This document shows, one piece after another, positions 43,080 through 52,293 of a stretch of DNA of 64,000 bases; position 1 is the first letter of the stretch; each line of letters begins with the position of its first letter. Source of the stretch: Roseimaritima sediminicola (GTDB lineage: Bacteria; Planctomycetota; Planctomycetia; Pirellulales; Pirellulaceae); the NCBI RefSeq assembly GCF_009618275.1, contig NZ_WIAD01000012.1:47286-111285 (forward strand), read 5' to 3'. The notes below the pieces were generated by a model that did no database searches, was not told the DNA's origin, and saw only the letters and a list, made by a program, of their open reading frames with translations. The position numbers and the translations under genes are program-made.

Positions 43080-43409
43080 TTAGTTGCGGTATCCACCGCC
43101 ACCGCCGCCGCCATAGCCGCCACCGCCGCCGCCGCCATAGCCGCCACGACCGCGACCGCCACGCTCTTCTCGCGGGCGAGCTTCGTTGACGGTCAGGGTT
43201 CGGCCACCGAACTCCTGTCCGTTCAGGGCGTCGATCGCCGAATCGGCGCCATCGGTCATCTCGACGAAAGCAAAGCCACGACTGCGGCCCGTTTCGCGGT
43301 CGGAAACCACCGAAGCACTGACCACTTCGCCGTGTTCTCCAAACACATCCCGCAGCTCGTCCGCGGTGGTCTTGAAGGAGAGGTTTCCAACGTAAATTCG
43401 CTTACTCAT
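43080..43409 (-). CDS. Glycine-rich RNA-binding protein (RRM)
   Basis: 109 residues. One RRM domain covers residues 1-80: RNP2 is IYVGNL (4-9) and RNP1 is RGFAFVEM (about 44-51). The tail is Gly/Arg/Tyr-rich (GGRGRGGYGGGGGGGYGG). Bacterial proteins of this kind are cold-induced RNA chaperones in cyanobacteria and are common in planctomycetes. A long leader (over 300 bp) precedes it, which would allow RNA-level control. Confidence 0.93.
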   Translation of the reverse strand: MSKRIYVGNLSFKTTADELRDVFGEHGEVVSASVVSDRETGRSRGFAFVEMTDGADSAIDALNGQEFGGRTLTVNEARPREERGGRGRGGYGGGGGGGYGGGGGGGYRN

Positions 43410-43833
43410 CTAACTGTCCTCGGGCCACTCAGGACCCATGCAAACGTGATCACGCCGCTCTCGAATTGCCAGCGTTCGATGAACAACTCGCCAGCGATCG
43501 ACAACGGCGCTGCCGGTTCAGCGCAGAACAACCGGATCTCTGAAGACAGTCTTGCTATGGCTGGGGGGATGCCCACGGTAGCGACAGTGTCAGCGAATCG
43601 GTCGAACTACCCTTCCCAGCACTAGAAACTCGCGGCCTGAAATCTGCCGCACGCAGGAAGTTTACACAATTGCCCGGGGGGGCCAACAAACAAACCGAAA
43701 AATTTCGTAAATAAACGAATCTCGGTTTTCGCCCCGCTCGCGTCCCCCCGGACGCTTTCGGCGACCGCCCAGAGGACTATCATGACGGCTCCATAGACAT
43801 CAGTCATCGATCGTCAGATTACGCAGAAGTCTC
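43410..43833. other. Intergenic region between divergent genes
   Basis: 424 bp between the RRM gene (minus) and a hypothetical gene (plus). It should hold both promoters and the RRM leader. It includes an AT-rich stretch at about 43693-43730 (AAAATTTCGTAAATAAACGAA) that is a candidate for a promoter. No clear reading frame, riboswitch or RNA gene was recognised. Confidence 0.5.
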
Positions 43834-44682
43834 ATGTGGCGCACCCGTACCGGTAACCGAACCCTGCACGGCCCCGAAGCCGAATTGTTGGCCGCCGCGA
43901 TCCGCACGGTCCTGGTGGATCTGGGCCGCCAACTGTCGCCGCCCGGCGGCCGAGACGGGCAACCCGATCCCCGCAGCCCAGATGCGTTGGGCGGCCCAGA
44001 TGCGTGGGACGGCCCAGATGCGTGGGACGGCCCAGATGCGGGGGGCGAGACGGGCGGGGTTGATGAGACGGGCGGGCGGTGCGGACCGTTCGGGATCAGC
44101 GTCTTCGACGATCTGCAGGTCCATCAACGCATCGCTCTGCTGCACCGGGTGGCCCGGTATCTGTTGACCGAGACGGCCGAGACATTGCCTCTGAATGCGG
44201 TCCACGAAGCCACGATCGGAGTCCTGTTCGCCGAGATCCGCGTGCAAGTGCTGCGCGAGCTCGGAGCGGATCTCGACGCCCGGGATGTGGCGGCCGGACC
44301 GGTGCGAGCCGGTTGGTCGTGGTCGCCGGAAAAAAAATGTTTCTGGCGGCAGTTGGCGCTGCAGAGCTTCCGTCAATCCCAACGGCGCACCGACGCCACC
44401 GAAGAGATCGCCGCCGGCATCGTGCCCGGTCACGTCGACGACCCCGAGGTGGATCGTTGGGAGAACCTGGTGGAGTGGTTGGCCGACAACATCCTTTGGG
44501 ATCGCGATTACGAGATCGCCGATTGCTTTCTGGATGCCGATCCCGGGCAGGCCCAGCAGCGCAAGGCGATGCTGGGCATCGACGAGGATTATTTCACTGC
44601 CATCGCTCCGGACCCGTTGCCGGAACAGTGGCCGGGTTTGATCAGCGAGACGCAGCGTCTGGTGCGCCGCTATCCCCGCTGA
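43834..44682 (+). CDS. Uncharacterised conserved protein
   Basis: 282 residues. N-terminal region followed by a low-complexity insert (PDAWDGPDAWDG) from an 18-bp DNA repeat, then a largely helical C-terminal domain (FDDLQVHQRIALLHRVARYLL, VHEATIGVLFAEIRVQVLREL, NLVEWLADNILWDRDYEIADCF). No signal peptide or membrane segment and no family I can name. It resembles planctomycete-only proteins. It may be cytosolic. Confidence 0.55.
   Translation: MWRTRTGNRTLHGPEAELLAAAIRTVLVDLGRQLSPPGGRDGQPDPRSPDALGGPDAWDGPDAWDGPDAGGETGGVDETGGRCGPFGISVFDDLQVHQRIALLHRVARYLLTETAETLPLNAVHEATIGVLFAEIRVQVLRELGADLDARDVAAGPVRAGWSWSPEKKCFWRQLALQSFRQSQRRTDATEEIAAGIVPGHVDDPEVDRWENLVEWLADNILWDRDYEIADCFLDADPGQAQQRKAMLGIDEDYFTAIAPDPLPEQWPGLISETQRLVRRYPR
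43977..44043 (+). repeat. 18-bp in-frame tandem repeat
   Basis: The unit CCCAGATGCGTGGGACGG is repeated about 3.7 times and codes for Pro-Asp-Ala-Trp-Asp-Gly repeats in the hypothetical protein above. Confidence 0.88.
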
Positions 44683-44760
44683 TGACTTGGTCTCGGTGCT
44701 GATGTAAGGTCTGTGTGCAATTAACTTGCTTCCTAGGTTTCAGAACGATTCGGAGAACGA

Positions 44761-45609
44761 ATGTCAAGCGAAGAGAAATGGCCCATCGGCGTGTTTGCCA
44801 GTGTGGACGCGGGATTGGGAGTGCAGTGGGACGTCATCCGCCAGTTGCAGGTGCCCACGATCCAGTTACACGCTCCGGCGCCCCAGTCGCGGAATCGCGA
44901 GACGGCCGACCGCCTCCGCAAGCAGCTGGAGGAAATGAACGTGACCCTGACGGCCGTCTTCGGCGGTTTCGAGGGCGAGTCCTACGCCGATATTCCCACG
45001 GTCGAACGCACGATCGGACTGGTCCCCGAGGACACGCGGCAGCAGCGGCTGGAGGAGATGAAGCAGATCGCCGATTTCGCTTCCCTGCTGGATTGCCCGG
45101 TCGTCGCCCTGCACCTGGGGTTTGTACCCCACGAACTGGACGACCCACGGATGTCGGGCATCGTCGAAGTCACCCGCCAGCTGTGCGATCACTGCAAGAA
45201 CCTGGGCCAGGCGCTGCACCTGGAAACCGGACAGGAAACGGCCGAGGGGTTGCTGCAGTTCTTGGGCGCGGTCGAGCGTGACAACCTGCACGTCAACTTC
45301 GACCCGGCCAACATGATCCTGTACGGCACGGGCGAACCCATCCCGGCCCTTCGCCAGCTCGGGCCGCACGTCCGCAGCGTGCACTGCAAGGACGGAACCT
45401 GGAGCGACCAACCGGGCAAGACCTGGGGCCAGGAAGTACCACTGGGCGAGGGCGACGTCGACATCAAGGCTTACCTGAAAACGCTGGACGAAATCGGCTA
45501 CACCGGTCCGCTGACGATCGAACGCGAGATCCCACAGGAACCGGAGCGTCAGATCGCCGAGATCGGCGCCGCCGTCAAGTTGCTCCGCGAACTCAAGGCG
45601 GCGCTTTAG
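44761..45609 (+). CDS. Sugar phosphate isomerase/epimerase (AP-endonuclease-2-type TIM barrel)
   Basis: 282 residues. It is a xylose-isomerase-like TIM barrel with the metal-binding residues in the expected places: Glu in ALHLETGQE, Asp in HVNFDPANM, His in VRSVHCKDG and Glu in LTIEREIP. Members act as sugar or keto-sugar isomerases/epimerases; the substrate cannot be set from sequence. No signal peptide, so cytosolic. It is followed 24 bp later by the CinA-like gene. Confidence 0.85.
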   Translation: MSSEEKWPIGVFASVDAGLGVQWDVIRQLQVPTIQLHAPAPQSRNRETADRLRKQLEEMNVTLTAVFGGFEGESYADIPTVERTIGLVPEDTRQQRLEEMKQIADFASLLDCPVVALHLGFVPHELDDPRMSGIVEVTRQLCDHCKNLGQALHLETGQETAEGLLQFLGAVERDNLHVNFDPANMILYGTGEPIPALRQLGPHVRSVHCKDGTWSDQPGKTWGQEVPLGEGDVDIKAYLKTLDEIGYTGPLTIEREIPQEPERQIAEIGAAVKLLRELKAAL

Positions 45610-45633
45610 CCGGATTCTAGACAGAGACGCGCC

Positions 45634-46881
45634 ATGTTGACGGCCGAAGTGATTGCCATCGGTGACGAGATGACCACCGGGGCGCGGGTCGATACCAACT
45701 CCGCTTGGCTCAGCCGCCAGCTGGCCTCGCTGGGGATTCGGACCGTGGCCCAGACCACGGTCCCCGACGACTTGGCCGTGGGCGCCGCGGCGATTCGCGC
45801 CGCGGCCGGTCGCGCCGATGTGATCGTCGCGACCGGCGGCTTGGGACCCACTCGCGACGACCTGACTCGCGACGTGTTGGCCGAAGTCACCGGCGGGGCG
45901 CTGGAGTTTCGCCGCGAGGTGATGGACACGATCGAAGCCCTCTTTGCGGCACGCTCGCGACCGCTGCCGCCGCGAAATCGCATCCAGGCGATGTTTCCCG
46001 CCGGTGCTGCGGTAATTCCTAATCCCCAGGGCACCGCTCCGGGGATCGAGGTGGAGGTCGCGGCGGGCGAAGGGGCGGCGGCGCGGGTGTTTGCCCTGCC
46101 CGGGGTCCCGGCCGAGATGCGGCAGATGTTTCTCGCCACGGTGCGGCCGCAATTGCTCGAACGGCTGGGCGCGGGCCGGCGGACGATTCGCCAGCACGTC
46201 GTCAAATGTTTCGGCTTGGGCGAAAGCGAGATGGAATCGCGACTGGGCGAGATGATCGCTCGCAACCGCCAACCGTCGGTGGGCATCACCGTCAGCCGGG
46301 CGACGATCAGCCTGCGGATCACCGCCGAAGCGGCCAGCGAAGCGGAAGCCTTGGAGTTGATCGAGGCGACGCGGCGTGAGATCTACGCCGCCGTGCCGGA
46401 AACCATTTTCGGCGAAGGCGAGTCGACCGAGTTGCAGCATGCCGTGGCGGAATGTCTAGCGCGGCGGGGGCAGACCTTGTGGACGTTGGAATTGGGAGCG
46501 GCCTGCCCGATCAGCGGCTGGATGGCCGCGACGGACGTTTCCCAGCGGGTCTATCGCGGGGGAATGTTTGCACCGGAGCTGGATTCGCTTCCCGCGCTCG
46601 CTGCCGCTGCCGCTGCGGAAGACGTCGCGGCGGATCGCTTGCCGCAGTGGACCGGGTGCAGCGGGGCGGACTGGGGATTGATGGTCGACCGGTATCCACA
46701 GATCCCCGACAGTGACGCGCCGCTGCCGGCTTTTCCGGTGACCTTTACGCTGTGGCGCCGCGCCGATCAGATGGTCCGACGGCAAGAAGTACAGCTGGGC
46801 GGGCACCCGGACATCATCCCCGATCGGATCGCCAAAGCCGGACTGAACTTCTTGCGGCAAACGATGCTGGTCGACGGCTGA
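45634..46881 (+). CDS. cinA: CinA-like protein with an eroded C-terminal domain
   Basis: 415 residues. Residues 1-170 are a molybdopterin-binding-like/COG1058 ADP-ribose pyrophosphatase domain (AEVIAIGDEMTTGARVDTNS, IVATGGLGPTRDDLTRDVLA, FALPGVPAEMRQMF). The central linker domain follows (LGESEMESRLGEMI). The last 140 residues align in place with the CinA/PncC NMN deamidase domain, but the active-site block normally reading ESCTGG is ELGAACPIS here, and only traces such as GCSGADWGL and TLWRR remain. The N-terminal domain may be active; deamidase activity is unlikely. Confidence 0.82.
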   Translation: MLTAEVIAIGDEMTTGARVDTNSAWLSRQLASLGIRTVAQTTVPDDLAVGAAAIRAAAGRADVIVATGGLGPTRDDLTRDVLAEVTGGALEFRREVMDTIEALFAARSRPLPPRNRIQAMFPAGAAVIPNPQGTAPGIEVEVAAGEGAAARVFALPGVPAEMRQMFLATVRPQLLERLGAGRRTIRQHVVKCFGLGESEMESRLGEMIARNRQPSVGITVSRATISLRITAEAASEAEALELIEATRREIYAAVPETIFGEGESTELQHAVAECLARRGQTLWTLELGAACPISGWMAATDVSQRVYRGGMFAPELDSLPALAAAAAAEDVAADRLPQWTGCSGADWGLMVDRYPQIPDSDAPLPAFPVTFTLWRRADQMVRRQEVQLGGHPDIIPDRIAKAGLNFLRQTMLVDG

Positions 46882-46983
46882 GCCATCTTTGGGCCGCCTG
46901 CGGGGCAGTGGAGACTGGAATGTCTCTCGAAAGCATCGAGCTATAATCGACTTTTTCGCTTCTCGATTTGGTTGGCGGCTGTC

Positions 46984-48426
46984 ATGCAACGTGTTGTTTC
47001 CGGGGCGGTACTGATTCTTGTCATCGGTGCGGTCCTGCCGGCCGGTTCAAAATCCTGGGCTCAGACGCAACCGGCCGACGCGGCGCTGGTTGACGCGGCC
47101 ACCGAAACGATGCATCGCGCCGCGACGTATTACTCGCAAGCGGTCGCATCCCACGGCGGATACGTCTATTTCTATTCGCTGGATCTGGACAAGCGTTGGG
47201 GCGAAGGCAAGGCGACCACCGATCAGATTTGGGTCCAGCCGCCGGGCACGCCCACCGTCGGCATGGCTTACGTGGAAGCCTACCGAGCCACCGGGGATGA
47301 GCTGTACCAGCAGGCGGCATTGAAGGCTGCCGAAGCCTTGATTTACGGCCAGGTCCGCAGCGGCGGCTGGACGAACTGTATCGATTTCAATCCGCAAGGC
47401 CAGCGCGTCTCGCTGTATCGGCACGGTCGCGGCCGGGGACGCAATATCTCGTCGCTCGATGACGGGCAAACCCAGTCCGCCATTCGGTTTCTGATGCATG
47501 CCGATCAAATGATGGGGTTCCAGCACGAAGGCATCCACGAAGCGGTAACGGTTGCCCTGGACGCGCTTCTGGACGCCCAGTTTCCCAACGGCGGCTTTCC
47601 GCAGGTCTGGGATGGCGAACCGGTTCGTGACCCGCCGATCATCGCCGCGAACTATCCCGAGTACGACTGGCGGACCGAGGGCCGGATCAAAGAGTACTGG
47701 GACATGTACACCCTGAACGACAACGTCGCCGGGTACGTGGCCGACGTGTTGATCGATGCCCACGCCATCTACGACGATGTCCGCTACCTGGATTCGCTGA
47801 AACGGCTGGGGGATTTTCTGATCCTGGCCCAGATGCCCGAGCCGCAGCCGGCCTGGGCCCAGCAGTACAACTACGCGATGCAACCGATCTGGGCGCGGAA
47901 GTTCGAGCCGCCGGGGATCTGCAGCGACGAATCGCAAGAGGTGATCGCGACCCTGATCCGGATCGCCCGCAGCACCGGCGACCCGCGGTACCTGGAACCG
48001 ATTCCCGCGGCGATTCGCTACCTGCATCGCTCGCGACTGCCCGACGGGCGGCTGGCAAGGTACTACGAACTGCGGACCAACAAACCCTTGTACATGCAGC
48101 GCAGCGGAGACGCGTACTCGTTGACCTACGACGATTCGAATCTGCCCAAGCACTACGGCTGGAAATGGGAATCGCGGCTTCGCGAGCTGTACGGGCAGTA
48201 CCAGACGGCCAAAAGCGGCAGCTCCGAGCCTTCGCCGAAAGTGACCGAAGAGGCCGTCCGTAGAATCGTGTCCGAGCTGGACGCCACCGGCCGCTGGGTC
48301 AGCCGCTACGAAGGCGAGCGGCTGGTCGGGCAAGCCAAGATGCCCGTCGGTGCGGAGTACCTATCAAGCGAACGCTTCAGCGAAAACCTGACCACCCTCG
48401 CCCGCTACCTCGCCCAGCCGAAGTAG
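46984..48426 (+). CDS. Secreted pectate lyase-like protein (PL10-type helical fold)
   Basis: 480 residues from ATG 46984. A signal peptide ([21 protein letters not shown], cut near SWAQ) is followed by an alpha-helical toroid domain with [43 protein letters not shown] and DYEWRTEGR-like segments, here [20 protein letters not shown]. This arrangement fits family 10 polysaccharide lyases (PelA type), which cut polygalacturonate with an essential Arg and calcium. It would be exported and used to degrade pectin-like or related algal polysaccharides. Substrate and activity are inferred. Confidence 0.75.
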   Translation: MQRVVSGAVLILVIGAVLPAGSKSWAQTQPADAALVDAATETMHRAATYYSQAVASHGGYVYFYSLDLDKRWGEGKATTDQIWVQPPGTPTVGMAYVEAYRATGDELYQQAALKAAEALIYGQVRSGGWTNCIDFNPQGQRVSLYRHGRGRGRNISSLDDGQTQSAIRFLMHADQMMGFQHEGIHEAVTVALDALLDAQFPNGGFPQVWDGEPVRDPPIIAANYPEYDWRTEGRIKEYWDMYTLNDNVAGYVADVLIDAHAIYDDVRYLDSLKRLGDFLILAQMPEPQPAWAQQYNYAMQPIWARKFEPPGICSDESQEVIATLIRIARSTGDPRYLEPIPAAIRYLHRSRLPDGRLARYYELRTNKPLYMQRSGDAYSLTYDDSNLPKHYGWKWESRLRELYGQYQTAKSGSSEPSPKVTEEAVRRIVSELDATGRWVSRYEGERLVGQAKMPVGAEYLSSERFSENLTTLARYLAQPK

Positions 48427-48484
48427 CGCCTCGCTTTCCCACGCATCATCTTTGGTTCCCGTTCGCCGCCTGGTTTTGCGAGAT

Positions 48485-48994
48485 TCAGGTATCGGCGTAT
48501 TCGGGAAACCGGTTAACGGCGATTCGAATTATTCTCATCAAGTCACGCCCTTTGCCCGACGCTAATGATGCCCAAATGGCAAAATTGTGATTCACCGGTG
48601 CGAATTGAGGCTGCACGTGGGGCCAAGGGTATTCTGGATTAGGACCATTATTGGCAAACGCCGGTGCAAGGCGTTCCAGGTCGTACGCGATCGGAAGTAC
48701 AGACCTAATCCTGTTTTGAAAGTCCGGGAACCGTGTGAAGGTAAACAGGTTTGCGATGCGTTCTCGATCGCCTAGGGGAATTTGCCCCAAAAACCTGAGG
48801 GATTGGACGAATCCCGCATGACTTCGGGGCGGCGGTGATCCGGATCGCCAAAAGTAGGCCTTTGCGATTTTTTCCGTGACCATTTGTAGGTAGTGCAACG
48901 AATGGCATTGCGCGATGCCCTGGCCGCGGAGCAGAACGAACGCGTGGTGATCGGATTTAGCCTGTTGCCACCAGACCTCTTGGTAACTATTCAT
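48485..48994 (-). CDS. Uncharacterised helical protein, second gene of a two-gene unit
   Basis: 169 codons from ATG 48994, which overlaps the upstream stop by 8 bp. The first part (AFVLLRGQGIAQCHSLHYLQMVTEKIAKAYFW, read in parts) is a pair of helices similar in feel to HEPN-domain proteins, but the R-x4-6-H catalytic motif is not clearly present. The rest (RFLGQIPLGDRERIANLFTF, PNPEYPWPHVQPQFAPVNHN) is not recognised. Codon use is more AT-rich than in neighbours, which suggests transfer. A toxin-antitoxin-like or defence role is only a guess. Confidence 0.5.
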   Translation of the reverse strand: MNSYQEVWWQQAKSDHHAFVLLRGQGIAQCHSLHYLQMVTEKIAKAYFWRSGSPPPRSHAGFVQSLRFLGQIPLGDRERIANLFTFTRFPDFQNRIRSVLPIAYDLERLAPAFANNGPNPEYPWPHVQPQFAPVNHNFAIWASLASGKGRDLMRIIRIAVNRFPEYADT

Positions 48995-49319
48995 TTCCGT
49001 AATGAACGGCGTTCTCAAGCGACCAGTTGCCGGGGAGGCCGAGTTGTTGCGTTTCGATTCTGCCCCATTGTTCGGGAGTGACATCTAGCACGTACAGTTT
49101 ATGCGCAGTTTCCATCCCCGTATCAACACCGAAGTCAATTGGTTCTAGAGCGTCGTCGTTTCGATCACCGATAAGCTTGTTGACCTCGACGAATCGAATC
49201 ACACGATCACCGGAGTTTGTTGGCAAGTAGTAAACGGCCACGATTCCAGGATCTGTCTTAAGATGTTCACTCGCGTACCAACGAGCCATTGCATCGCGAT
49301 CAAATTGTGTTGCAGGCAT
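48987..49319 (-). CDS. Uncharacterised small protein, first gene of a two-gene unit
   Basis: 110 residues from ATG 49319. It begins MPATQFDRDAMARWYASEHL, followed by a mixed alpha/beta domain (IVAVYYLPTNSGDRVIRFVEV, HKLYVLDVTPEQWGRIE). No family recognised. Its 8-bp overlap with the next start shows translational coupling. Together with that gene it forms an isolated, lower-GC pair flanked by a tandem repeat array, the sort of layout seen for small mobile accessory modules. Confidence 0.5.
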   Translation of the reverse strand: MPATQFDRDAMARWYASEHLKTDPGIVAVYYLPTNSGDRVIRFVEVNKLIGDRNDDALEPIDFGVDTGMETAHKLYVLDVTPEQWGRIETQQLGLPGNWSLENAVHYGNE

Positions 49320-49635
49320 CGACGAGCCTCCGATGTATGCTAATCGTCAGGTTTGGGTTTTGTCGCCGAACGTTCAAAATCACGTGGCACGGGCAAAATC
49401 ACGTGGCACGTTCAAAATCACGTGGCACGGGCAAAATCACGTGGCACGGGCACAGAACAAGCAAACAGATCAACTCGGAAAATCTTAGAATACCGGTGCA
49501 AATGAGGCTGAGCAACCAACGATGCTCAGCGAACGGATCGACCGCGGGCTCGTACTCGAATGCGGTCGGGACGCCCGTTTGCTGGTCAAGGACACCATCC
49601 GACTCGATCGCGATTCGGGACAGCTCTGCACCTCG
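49320..49635. other. Intergenic region with a 19-bp tandem repeat
   Basis: 316 bp between the two-gene unit and the zinc-ribbon membrane gene. It holds the repeat array at 49371-49451. The remainder (49452-49635) shows no gene, terminator or RNA I could identify. Confidence 0.5.
49371..49451. repeat. 19-bp tandem repeat, four units with CACGTG cores
   Basis: CAAAATCACGTGGCACG recurs with an exact 19-bp period; CACGTGG starts at 49381, 49400, 49419 and 49438. The two variable bases alternate TT/GG between units (cgTTCAAAA, ggGCAAAA), so the array is a duplicated two-unit repeat. Each unit holds the palindrome CACGTG. It lies upstream of the two-gene unit start at 49319 and could be its control region. 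Confidence 0.88.
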
Positions 49636-49956
49636 CTAAAACAACACCGGCCACAGCAGCGTGGCGGCGAAGGCGACGACCAATGCGATCACCACGGCTC
49701 GCTGCCAGGGCCGCAAGGTGGTACTGACCGGAGAATCCGAGAACTCTGACGCAATGAATTCGTCGTAGTCGAAATCGTCTTCGGCGTCGCTGTCGGGATG
49801 GTCGACGTACTGGTCCCAGTCGTAGCCGCAGGCCCGGCAGACTTCCGCATCGATCGCGACCGCCGCCCCGCAGTGCGGACAGGGCACCATGGGCCGAGCC
49901 GCCCCGGAAGCTTTTCCTGCCCCTTTGCGGGCGTTTCTTTTGCCGAATAGACCCAT
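49636..49956 (-). CDS. Small zinc-ribbon membrane protein
   Basis: 106 residues from ATG 49956 (a longer frame to 50058 lacks a supported start). A basic N terminus (MGLFGKRNARKGAGKASGAA) leads to a zinc ribbon (VPCPHCGAAVAIDAEVCRACGYDW), then an acidic linker (DSDAEDDFDYDEF), and a C-terminal membrane helix (AVVIALVVAFAATLLWPVLF). It is tail-anchored with the ribbon in the cytosol. No known function. Divergent from argC with about 250 bp between. Confidence 0.65.
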   Translation of the reverse strand: MGLFGKRNARKGAGKASGAARPMVPCPHCGAAVAIDAEVCRACGYDWDQYVDHPDSDAEDDFDYDEFIASEFSDSPVSTTLRPWQRAVVIALVVAFAATLLWPVLF

Positions 49957-50205
49957 CAGCGGTTTTCTCACTTCTTTCGACTCGTGTGGAACAAAGGACC
50001 CTCGGCGGTACAATGCACTGTGGTGTCCCCGGGCCCGCTTGTGAGACCCCCCGGCCATGCCTCGCGCAGGACCGTGCTCCCGTACTGCTTGCCCTACGGC
50101 TATCCTAAGGCTACGGCTATCCTAAAGACTGTGGCAGAACAAACCACGGGGCATGCTGCGCTTGAAAAAAACGTCCCCGACATCTCTCAGATTGAATAAA
50201 GAACC

Positions 50206-51213
50206 ATGATTCGTGTTGGAGTGGTAGGAGCCACCGGGTACACCGCATTCGAAGCCATCCGCTTGATCAACCGTCATCCGCAGGCTCGCGTGACCGCGGT
50301 GACCAGTCGTCAGGACGTGGGCAAGGGGATCGAGGCGGTCCATCCGGCCTTGACCGGGCAAGTCGAGGTGTCGTTATCGCTGGCCGAACCGGAGCGGTTG
50401 GCCGCCGAGTGCGATGTCGTGTTTTGCTGTCTGCCGCACGCCGCTTCGGCCGAAACCGTGCGGTCGCTGCGCGAGCATAACGTTCGCGTGGTGGATCTGA
50501 GTGCCGACTTTCGCCTGCGCAGCCAATCGCTGTACGAACACTGGTACGCGACAGAGCATCCCTGGCCCGAACTGCTGGGCAAGGTTGCCTATGGGCTGCC
50601 CGAGTTGTTCGCGGCCGAAATCGCCGGCGCCGACCTGGTCGCCAATCCCGGCTGCTACCCGACCTCTGCGATCCTGCCGCTGGCGCCGCTGGTCAAAGCC
50701 GGGGCGATCGGCTCCGATGTGATCGTCGATGCCAAGAGTGGCGTCAGCGGGGCTGGCCGGACGCCAAAACTGGCGAATCTGTACTGCGAGGCCAACGAGT
50801 CGTTGAGTGCGTACGCCGTGGGCAAACACCGACATCAACCGGAAGTCGTGGACGTGCTGGACCGCTATGCCGGCACCGAACTGGACGTCCTGTTCACACC
50901 GCATCTGGCGCCGATGGACCGCGGGATCCTGTCGACCATCTATGTCGAAGCTAAAAACCGGGACGCCGACGGCATCAAGTCGTTGTGGGACGAGGCCTAT
51001 CGGGACGCTCCGTTCGTCCACGTGGTCGATGACCCACCGGCCACCAAACACGTCACGGCCAGCAACCGCGTGCACTTGGCCGCCTTCGATGCCGGAAAAC
51101 GCGTGGTGTTGGTGGCCGTGCTGGACAACGTCGTCAAAGGCGCCAGCGGGGCCGCCGTACAGAATATGAATTGTATGTTTGGGCTAGAGCAGACCTTGGG
51201 TCTGGAAGGCTAG
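50206..51213 (+). CDS. argC: N-acetyl-gamma-glutamyl-phosphate reductase
   Basis: 335 residues, normal length. NADP-binding GVVGATGYTAFEAIRLI at the N terminus, active-site Cys in NPGCYPTSA (about residue 147), and conserved GKHRHQPE and TPHLAPMDRGIL. It catalyses the third step of arginine synthesis (NADPH-dependent reduction of N-acetylglutamyl phosphate). The other arg genes are not in this window. Seven nearby bp after its stop begins the CPBP gene region, so they may share a transcript. Confidence 0.95.
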   Translation: MIRVGVVGATGYTAFEAIRLINRHPQARVTAVTSRQDVGKGIEAVHPALTGQVEVSLSLAEPERLAAECDVVFCCLPHAASAETVRSLREHNVRVVDLSADFRLRSQSLYEHWYATEHPWPELLGKVAYGLPELFAAEIAGADLVANPGCYPTSAILPLAPLVKAGAIGSDVIVDAKSGVSGAGRTPKLANLYCEANESLSAYAVGKHRHQPEVVDVLDRYAGTELDVLFTPHLAPMDRGILSTIYVEAKNRDADGIKSLWDEAYRDAPFVHVVDDPPATKHVTASNRVHLAAFDAGKRVVLVAVLDNVVKGASGAAVQNMNCMFGLEQTLGLEG

Positions 51214-51222
51214 AGTTCCGTG

Positions 51223-52293
51223 ATGGGCGACGAGTACCCCAGCGACAAGCGATACGAGGCTTCTCCCGACGCGGAGGCTGCCCCGAAGGACGACGCGGTG
51301 ACTTCGGTTCCACAATCGGAACCGCATTCGCATTCGCATCCGCATCCGCACCCGCAGCCCGTTTCGCCGCCGGCAACGGAGCCGCAAGCCCAACTCGTTC
51401 CACGGCCCCGGCTGTGGCCGTTGCTCGTCGTGGTCCTGGCTTCGGCGGTCAGTTTCCTGATCGTCAGTGGGATTTCGCTGTTCATTGCCCAGTTGTTGGT
51501 GACCGGCCAGGTGGCCACCACACGCGAGGCGGCCCTGCAGGCTGCGGAGATGATCAAGCAGTCACGGCTGGCATTCAGTATTACCGTGATCCTGCCGCAG
51601 ATCGCGTTGGTCATGCCGGCGGTCATTGCGGCCCTGTTGTCGCCGGATCGCTTTGCGCCGCGGATGGGCTTGGTCGCCGGACGCTGGCCGATGTGGGCAT
51701 GGTTTGCCGCCGCGGCAGCGACGCCCTTGGTAGGTATGGCTTCGGGGGTCTTCGTCAGTTTGTTTTTGGAAGAGAGCACGGCGCTGAAGCAGACCAGCGA
51801 ACTGCTCCGGACGATGGGCAGTGACGGCTTCCTGATACCGCTGGCCCTGTTGATCGGCGGCATGCCGGCGATTTGCGAGGAGCTGTTGTTTCGCGGCTAC
51901 CTGCAAAATCGGTTGACGCGGCGCCTGCCACCGATCACGGGGATCGTGATCGCCTCGGCGGTGTTTGCGATCTTCCACATGGATCCGGTACACATCGTGG
52001 CCGTGTTCCCGATCGGGTTGTGGATGGGGTGGTTGTCGTTCCGCAGCGGTTCGTTGTATCCGGCGATGATTGCGCACTTGGTCAACAACGTGTTGGCGGT
52101 CACGGTCGTGGTCCTCAATCCGCAGGAGAGCGCTGGCGCGTTTGCCTTGCCCGCGATGTTCGCCTCGTTGTTTATGCTCGGCGCCGGTGTGTTGGGGTTG
52201 GCCGGCGTGGCGGCAGCGGCCTATTTCTTTCCCCCGCCGGTGCCTGCCCGGTTGCTTCGGGCGGAGGCGGTCAGCGATGCCGGACTGGCCTAG
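51223..52293 (+). CDS. CPBP-family intramembrane metalloprotease
   Basis: 356 residues from ATG 51223 (a GTG directly before it is possible). The N-terminal ~65 residues are soluble and contain a His-rich repeat (HSHSHPHPHPQP). At least seven membrane segments follow. The protease motifs are present: EELLFRGYL (Glu-Glu-x3-Arg, E219-E220), then FHMDPVH and HLVNN, the conserved His and His/Asn sites. CPBP proteins are Rce1-like membrane endopeptidases. The His-rich N-terminal stretch could bind metal. The stop lies 17 bp inside the next gene, so it is coupled to the carotenoid-type genes. Confidence 0.85.
   Translation: MGDEYPSDKRYEASPDAEAAPKDDAVTSVPQSEPHSHSHPHPHPQPVSPPATEPQAQLVPRPRLWPLLVVVLASAVSFLIVSGISLFIAQLLVTGQVATTREAALQAAEMIKQSRLAFSITVILPQIALVMPAVIAALLSPDRFAPRMGLVAGRWPMWAWFAAAAATPLVGMASGVFVSLFLEESTALKQTSELLRTMGSDGFLIPLALLIGGMPAICEELLFRGYLQNRLTRRLPPITGIVIASAVFAIFHMDPVHIVAVFPIGLWMGWLSFRSGSLYPAMIAHLVNNVLAVTVVVLNPQESAGAFALPAMFASLFMLGAGVLGLAGVAAAAYFFPPPVPARLLRAEAVSDAGLA

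Noticed and set aside
43622..43807. Small minus-strand frame in the RRM upstream region
   Set aside because: No ribosome-binding site, no homology signal, and it lies in the probable promoter region.
49371..49451. CRISPR array
   Set aside because: Units are 19 bp and directly adjacent, with no spacers.
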